Source of the DNA: Hybos culiciformis
Lineage: Eukaryota > Arthropoda > Insecta > Diptera > Hybotidae
Assembly: GCA_964007475.1 (NCBI GenBank)
Contig: OZ023273.1
Span: forward strand, 22,617,557-22,681,556
Length of the DNA stretch: 64,000 nucleotides
Direction of reading: 5' to 3'
Made by a program: the position numbers and the translations under genes. This document shows positions 58,501 through 64,000 of this stretch, one piece after another; position 1 is the stretch's first letter, and each line of letters opens with the position of its first letter. A model generated the notes under the pieces. The model worked only from the letters and a program-made list of their open reading frames with translations, ran no database searches and was not told where the DNA came from.

Positions 58501-60426
58501 GAAAGTTGAAAGCAAAATGACTTTAAAGTACAGAATTTTTGATCTTTAACAAGAAATTTTGTTTTTTTCATATTCGACATTGTTCATCATATCGAAACTG
58601 CGAATCGAATTGGGGCATAAAAAGTTTTTTAAGAGTCCTATATTATACTTTCATACATATACCATCGCAACTTCTTTTTGAGCTCCAAACCTTTCACGAA
58701 ATTGGAGCTAAGCATTATTTTTAGTTTCCCACATATCAGTTTGCACCGAAATCTAGTTTCAGCGACAAGTCCGAATTGGTGGCTAAACAGTTTTTTTTTT
58801 ATTTTCACTTTTACCCCATGTACCAATTTTCATCAAGATTAATTTAAAGATCTTTGGACAATAATATAAGGCTTAGCATTATTTTTTTAATTTTGATATA
58901 TGATATATGATTAAATTTATATCAATATTCGACATTGTCATTAACTTTTCACTAACAAAAAAAAAATTTAACTTTAGTGTAGCAACTTTTGGTAATTTAT
59001 TTGCTATACATTTAAGGTAAGATTTTGAACTCACACTTCCAGAAGATTTTCAACTCACACTTCTTAGTTAGTCTTAGCTAGTCTTAGTTATAGTCTTTCT
59101 GCTGTATTTTTAGCTGATATTCTACCAAGTTTTTATAACTACTATTGGAGAACGAAACTTCCTGTTATAATCCTATTTTTTTTTTTTTTTTTTTACTATT
59201 TTTATGAAAACTTTAATTTTCTTCAATAATTTTTTTTTAAATTAATGTTCAAAAGAAAAATATTAACTTACATATTGATAAAGAACGAATTCTAAAACAC
59301 AAAATAAAGTAGGTAATCTTATCATTTTGTAACTGATGTAAATGATCATTATTCTAACAAGTTGTTAAATACATATATGACTTTTTAATCATGTTAAATA
59401 ACATTTAATATTTCTTTCAAAAACAAAACGTTTTGTAACATGATTTCCTTGCGTTAAAACCCCACAAGTATACTTAATAACAAGCCATAAGAATTCCTGA
59501 TAAAGAATTAAATAATTTTAATAGTATAAATATCACCTTATAATTTTTCCCCGTATTTTACACAAATTTTAATGTTATTCATTACATATAGCACAGATGA
59601 AATAAGGGTACATTATTTTATTCCGAAGGACAAATGCTCGAAATTTATTGCTTCTGTAATAATTTCGACTTTTGACGAAATGGATATATCTTGGTTTGCT
59701 TTTACACTTGGTTATTAAATATGAATATAATGTAGGTCTTTTTTAATCTTTAATTTCGAATTTAAAGAAGAATGTTGCAATAGTATCATGAGTTCGTAAG
59801 CAAGAAATACGTAAGTTTCAAATGACAACTTTTGAGATAGTTGTATATTTAAGACTATGTAAATATTGGTGACCGTACGTATCTCTGTTTTAATATAACC
59901 GGCATCAAAAACTCTAACTATTTCATATACTCTATCAATATGTATTTCGACATTTCGGTTTTTTTATATTCGGGTGTTAAAATATTTTGGCAACTACACT
60001 TCTATATTTTAAAATTACATTACGCTAACTTCATTATCGTTTGCGTAATATTTCTTTAACAGTCTTTTACTTTTAACTACTTCATATTATGTTCAAAAAA
60101 AAACTTAAGTACGTAAAAAAAATTATTTTCATTAGGCATTGGTAGATAAGGATCTTGTTGTTTACTTGATTTTCAGTATTTTATTTATCTTAACATGTTT
60201 TGAAATTTATATCTTAATAAAATTATTAAATAGGTATGTGGGGGAAAATTAAATTATAACAGACGTTTTAAGAGAATTTAAATTTGCATTTAAATTTTGT
60301 TAGCATTTTTAATCTTTTGTCAATAGAAAATAATAAAACACAAATATTTAAAATGAAAACTCAAAAGATTAGTAGTTGATTTTAACTTTAAGAAAGTAAC
60401 AAAGCAGAAAAATAGTAGATTATTGT
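55567..60426. other. Gene-free AT-rich DNA
   Basis: No gene was recognised. The area 58060-58860 is less A/T-biased and looks like an old dispersed repeat: its left part resembles 12680-12850, and a typical ATTTTCATCAAGATTAATTT phrase occurs near 58830. Opposed 61-62-codon frames there overlap and have no motif. Short direct repeats of CAACTCACACTTC-like words lie at 59026-59070. Confidence 0.45.
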
Positions 60427-60599
60427 ATATGTAAACTAAATTTGTTATTAATTAAGAGTTCTGTATACACAAAAATACATTGACACGAGTCAATACTTAT
60501 ATCACGAGACCGAAGGTCGAGTGATATAAATTGACAAGTGTCAATGTATTTTTGTGTAAATACAGAACGAGTTGTATAATAAATTTTGTTTACATATCC
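60427..60599. repeat. Large imperfect palindrome (~85-bp arms)
   Basis: The two halves are reverse complements about a centre near 60513 (GACC-GAA-GGTC). The inner arms pair TATATCAC with GTGATATA. A nearly perfect middle stretch pairs ACAAAAATACATTGACAC with its complement. The outer arms pair TTCTGTAT with ATACAGAA and ATGTAAAC with GTTTACAT with a few mismatches. No TSD was found. It is probably a foldback MITE; an RNA across it would form a long hairpin. Confidence 0.9.
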
Positions 60600-60752
60600 A
60601 ATATACTGTTTTAATGCGTAGGGGAGAGGTAGTTGCAAAGAGAGAATATTTTTTCTTCTCATTTTTTCTCATTTTTTTTTTGTATTTGGCTGTATTGAAA
60701 TATTGTGAGAAATATTATGTTTGTTTAGGTATTACGTAATATTCAATACGAA

Positions 60753-60857
60753 ACATCTAAATGATTTCATTATTTACGCTGATGCATCTAAATTTTTTCA
60801 TTATATACGCTGATGCATCTAAATTTTTTCATTATTTACGCAGATGCATCTAAATGA
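60753..60857. repeat. 31-bp tandem repeat, ~3.3 copies
   Basis: GATGCATCTAAAT recurs at 60781, 60812 and 60843, each unit including TTTTCATTAT and TACGC. A partial unit precedes it. It lies about 150 bp right of the palindrome. Confidence 0.9.
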
Positions 60858-63800
60858 TTGCATGTGTATTGACGCATATAATACTCCATTTAGTGATCTA
60901 AATTCTATAGCACTAAATACAACATACCGATCCCCAACGCATTAAAATATGTTAGACATTTGTAGTAGTTAGAAGATACACTAGAAATAAAATAACAAAT
61001 ATTCATTGGATTCGCTTTAAAAAAAAACAAAAAAAAACAAAAAAAAAAACAACAAAAGCTCAAAAACAAATAACTACAGGGTTTTTTATTCCACATTTCT
61101 TAAATAATAAAATTGCCCAAAATTGTATATTGTATTCGTCGATGACATTTATGTAGAGATTAATTAGTTGTATAGGATTTCCACCATCCTTATCTCTTAG
61201 ATTTAAGTTTCTTTAATTATGTTTGTAAAAAAAGTGTAAATATTCTGTGGACAAATAAATAATTGAATTGAACTTGGATTCGCTTAACATTTTAGTATTA
61301 TTATTTTACATTTAATTAATTAGTTATATTGCAGAAAATATTCACCAAAGTCAAATTAGCCACAAGTGGATCCTGTTAAAAATTTGCAAAAATTATTAAA
61401 TTTAATTTTCTTTTTTTTTAATTTTACAATTTTCTTCAAACAACTTTTTTTTTATATTTTCTTTTTTTTTCTCTCAGTCAGATATGTCATACATTATACA
61501 TTTTTCATGTAATAAGGCAAAAATAATTCAATGTCTAATTGATGCATACAGATATTTTCAATTAATTTTTGAAGCATGTTGAAAAATTTCCGAATACTGA
61601 AAAGAAATGGAAACATATAAAGAAACATATTAAGAAATAATAAGTCATAAATGCGCTAATTTATAAAAACTTAATTCTAAAAACTTATTCGTATGTCTCA
61701 ACAAAAAATAAAAGAATTTTGTTGGAATATGTATATTTAAAATAATAAAAAAAAATTTGATTGCAATTTTATTGAAAGAGTTTAATGAGCAAATGCAAAA
61801 AAAAATAAAACTTATTTATAATATTAATACTAATGAAATATGACAGATATATATATAGTTTATTAATTCCTATGATTTTAAAAAATAATTCTTCTTAACA
61901 CTGAAAGAAAAACTAGATGGAAGCCATCAATTATAAAATCCAACAGAAAGACTATAATTAAATTTGTGTTATTTTCTGGCAGAATTTCCTCAAAATCTTT
62001 CATTTATTATTAAAAATATAATAACTCGTCCTAAATTTTATTCCAAATAAATTATAGCAAAAGTTTATAGACAAAATTGATAGTTTGTTTTTCGGTAAAA
62101 ATTAATTACAAAATATATTTTTATTTTATAGAAAAAGATAGATTTTCTGAAATTTTTACCTCGAACATTGCATAATCTTACTAACAGATATATTAAAAAA
62201 ATAAGAGTATGTTTGTTTGCTACTCTGGCTAAAGGTCAAACTAATCTTGCTAAAGTTCAATGCATATAGCAAGTGAGATACTGAAATAGTACAGGAAATT
62301 CAATATTTTATTTTTTACGGTCGTATACGGATTATAAACAAATTCAATGAGATGAAAGAATTTTCGTGCTATACATTTTCATAAAAAAATTTTATTTCAA
62401 ACACTTTACTTTTTTTGCAAAATTTCTTATTTTTCTTCTTTTTTTTGAAAAATACTTATATTTTTATAATTTAAAAAAAAACGAAAAGGTTTCCAATAAA
62501 AATAAAAATTACCTCATAAATTTTTCATCGAGCGGAAGCATACGTTTATGTTTCATGTACACATGTATAAGAAGTAAAATTTTGGCATAATAAGAAAACG
62601 CATCAAAAAATATTATGCAAAAACATAAAAAAAATTATATTATATTATTTTTCAAATTTTTTACATATTTTTCGTAAATTTTTTTTATCGATAACATATT
62701 TATTGGATGAAATCCACCTTTATTGTAAAAATACCGCAATTTTTTCTTTTTTTTTTTATATCCCAAAAACTTTTATTATGGTCAATTCAATAAATTACTT
62801 TTTTACAAATTTATTCAAGTGAAACATTAAAATACAAAATATAAAAGTAATTTTTTTTTATAAATAAAAAATTCATACATCCACATAATATTAGTATTAT
62901 ACATACGTATAAAAATACGGAGTTTAGAAATTGTAAGCGCAAAAATATCAACGATATAGAGTGTGTTAAGCCAAAACATATCTCTCTCAACTTATGATAT
63001 TAAAAAAAAATAAATAGCATATTAGGTTCCAAATATTTTATTGGTCAAATTTTTGATTAATCTCACAAAAATAATAAATTCAAAATCCCCTTTTTTTTAT
63101 CAATCGATAAGTTTTTATTATTTTTGTGAGAGCATTTGAAACCATATATACATTTAGAAATTAAGAAAAAAAGATCAGTATTGATTATCGTTATCGTTGT
63201 TTTACAAGAAGCATAAATATTGTTAAACCTAAAATTATAATTAAATTTTTTTTATTGAAGCAAGAAAATCTAAGTTTTTTGATTTCGTTAAACAACAATT
63301 TTTTTTTAGTATATTTGGTAAAAACCGTTACCAAACAGAGTGCTTACAAATTATTTGTTTTCAATACTAAAATAAGAACATCCAATTGTTTAATAAAGTT
63401 AGTTGACTTTGTTGTTGAGTGAATGTATCGCTTACGACCACGACGAATATTGTGTAATGATTATGACTTTTCTTCTTATTTTTTTTTCTGGTTTTCAGTT
63501 TTTCTTGTGAACATTTTTTTTCTGAAACATACTAGAAAAAATAATTTGAAACTCTTCATCGCCATTCATGTTTATAATATTTAAGTACTTAATAAAATAT
63601 TAAATTTTTATTTTTAAATTTTAATATACTTAATTTAAAAATGAATGTTAGTATGTAAGGTAAAAGTATGAATCTTATGTTTTTATGTATAAAGCGAAAA
63701 AAAAATGTTTTTCTAATAAATTAAACTCTTATTAATTTGTACAAAAATTATGATTAATGTGTCATGGTCACTTACAGGTTCAGTTTTACAAATAAAAAAC

Positions 63801-64000
63801 ATTTCTCTGCACTTTGTAAAATAAAAATATTACAAATATATGTTTTGTTTCGGTTTTAAATAACCGTAGCTAAATTTTTCGTAGGTTTGCACTCTATAAA
63901 AATGCGGTTTAATAAATTTCATGAGATAATGAATTAATTGAGGATAACCTCCCAACATAATTTATTGATCAATGATTTTTTATATAAATTATGATGGTTA
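60858..64000. other. Gene-free AT-rich DNA
   Basis: No gene was recognised. The segment ending TTGAATTGAAC near 61273, preceded by TCTGTGGACAAATAAATAA, looks like the 3' end of an old non-LTR element, but no protein remains. Other frames (60-80 codons, for example 62366-62590) are F/K/Y-rich noise. Confidence 0.5.

Noticed and set aside
60753..60857. CRISPR-like array
   Set aside because: The 31-bp units are repeated without distinct spacers and lie in a eukaryotic, transposon-rich context.

Overview
The window is about 80% A+T with long homopolymer runs, very few coding stretches and many transposon families. This fits a repeat-rich intergenic or intronic segment of an arthropod nuclear genome. 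An insect is likely, perhaps a fly: one LTR element has mdg1/412-type features and the single host-gene candidate resembles dipteran sperm chromatin proteins. No bacterial operons, CRISPR arrays, rRNA genes or functional tRNA genes were seen. Almost all short reading frames (60-100 codons) are chance openings in low-complexity DNA. || Layout. 1-11449: gene-free AT-rich DNA. 11450-12494: a foldback element built from a ~16-bp tandem repeat in mirrored arms, with an 8-bp target-site duplication. 18713-19041: a 5'-truncated LINE with a 13-bp duplication. 20849-27941: an LTR retrotransposon on the minus strand with 612-bp LTRs, a tRNA-Arg primer site, two small leader ORFs, a gag remnant and an intact integrase, but no reverse transcriptase. 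30797-31736: the one plausible host gene, two exons and 287 codons, basic, with a C-terminal HMG-box-like segment. 35703-36919: a TA-flanked inverted-repeat element carrying a 5S-rRNA-like Pol III segment, a long A/C tract and a near-perfect 43-bp-arm hairpin. 38362-38641: a CG-rich MITE. 42049-46036: a CsRn1-like Ty3/gypsy element on the minus strand with an open pol, a canonical -1 slippery site and a frameshifted gag. 51770-55566: a cluster of repeats with three TIR elements, one holding a tRNA-derived SINE. 60427-60599: a large imperfect palindrome followed by 31-bp tandem repeats. || How the parts relate. Nothing here forms a pathway. The two Ty3/gypsy elements differ in state: the first is young (about two LTR differences seen by eye) but lacks RT and so would depend on a helper. 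The second keeps pol but has a broken gag and no LTRs I could define. Several TIR elements use TA target sites, which suggests Tc1/mariner-type mobilisation in trans. The host gene sits alone in a ~7.8-kb gap between mobile elements. All statements come from reading by eye; no alignments or searches were run.
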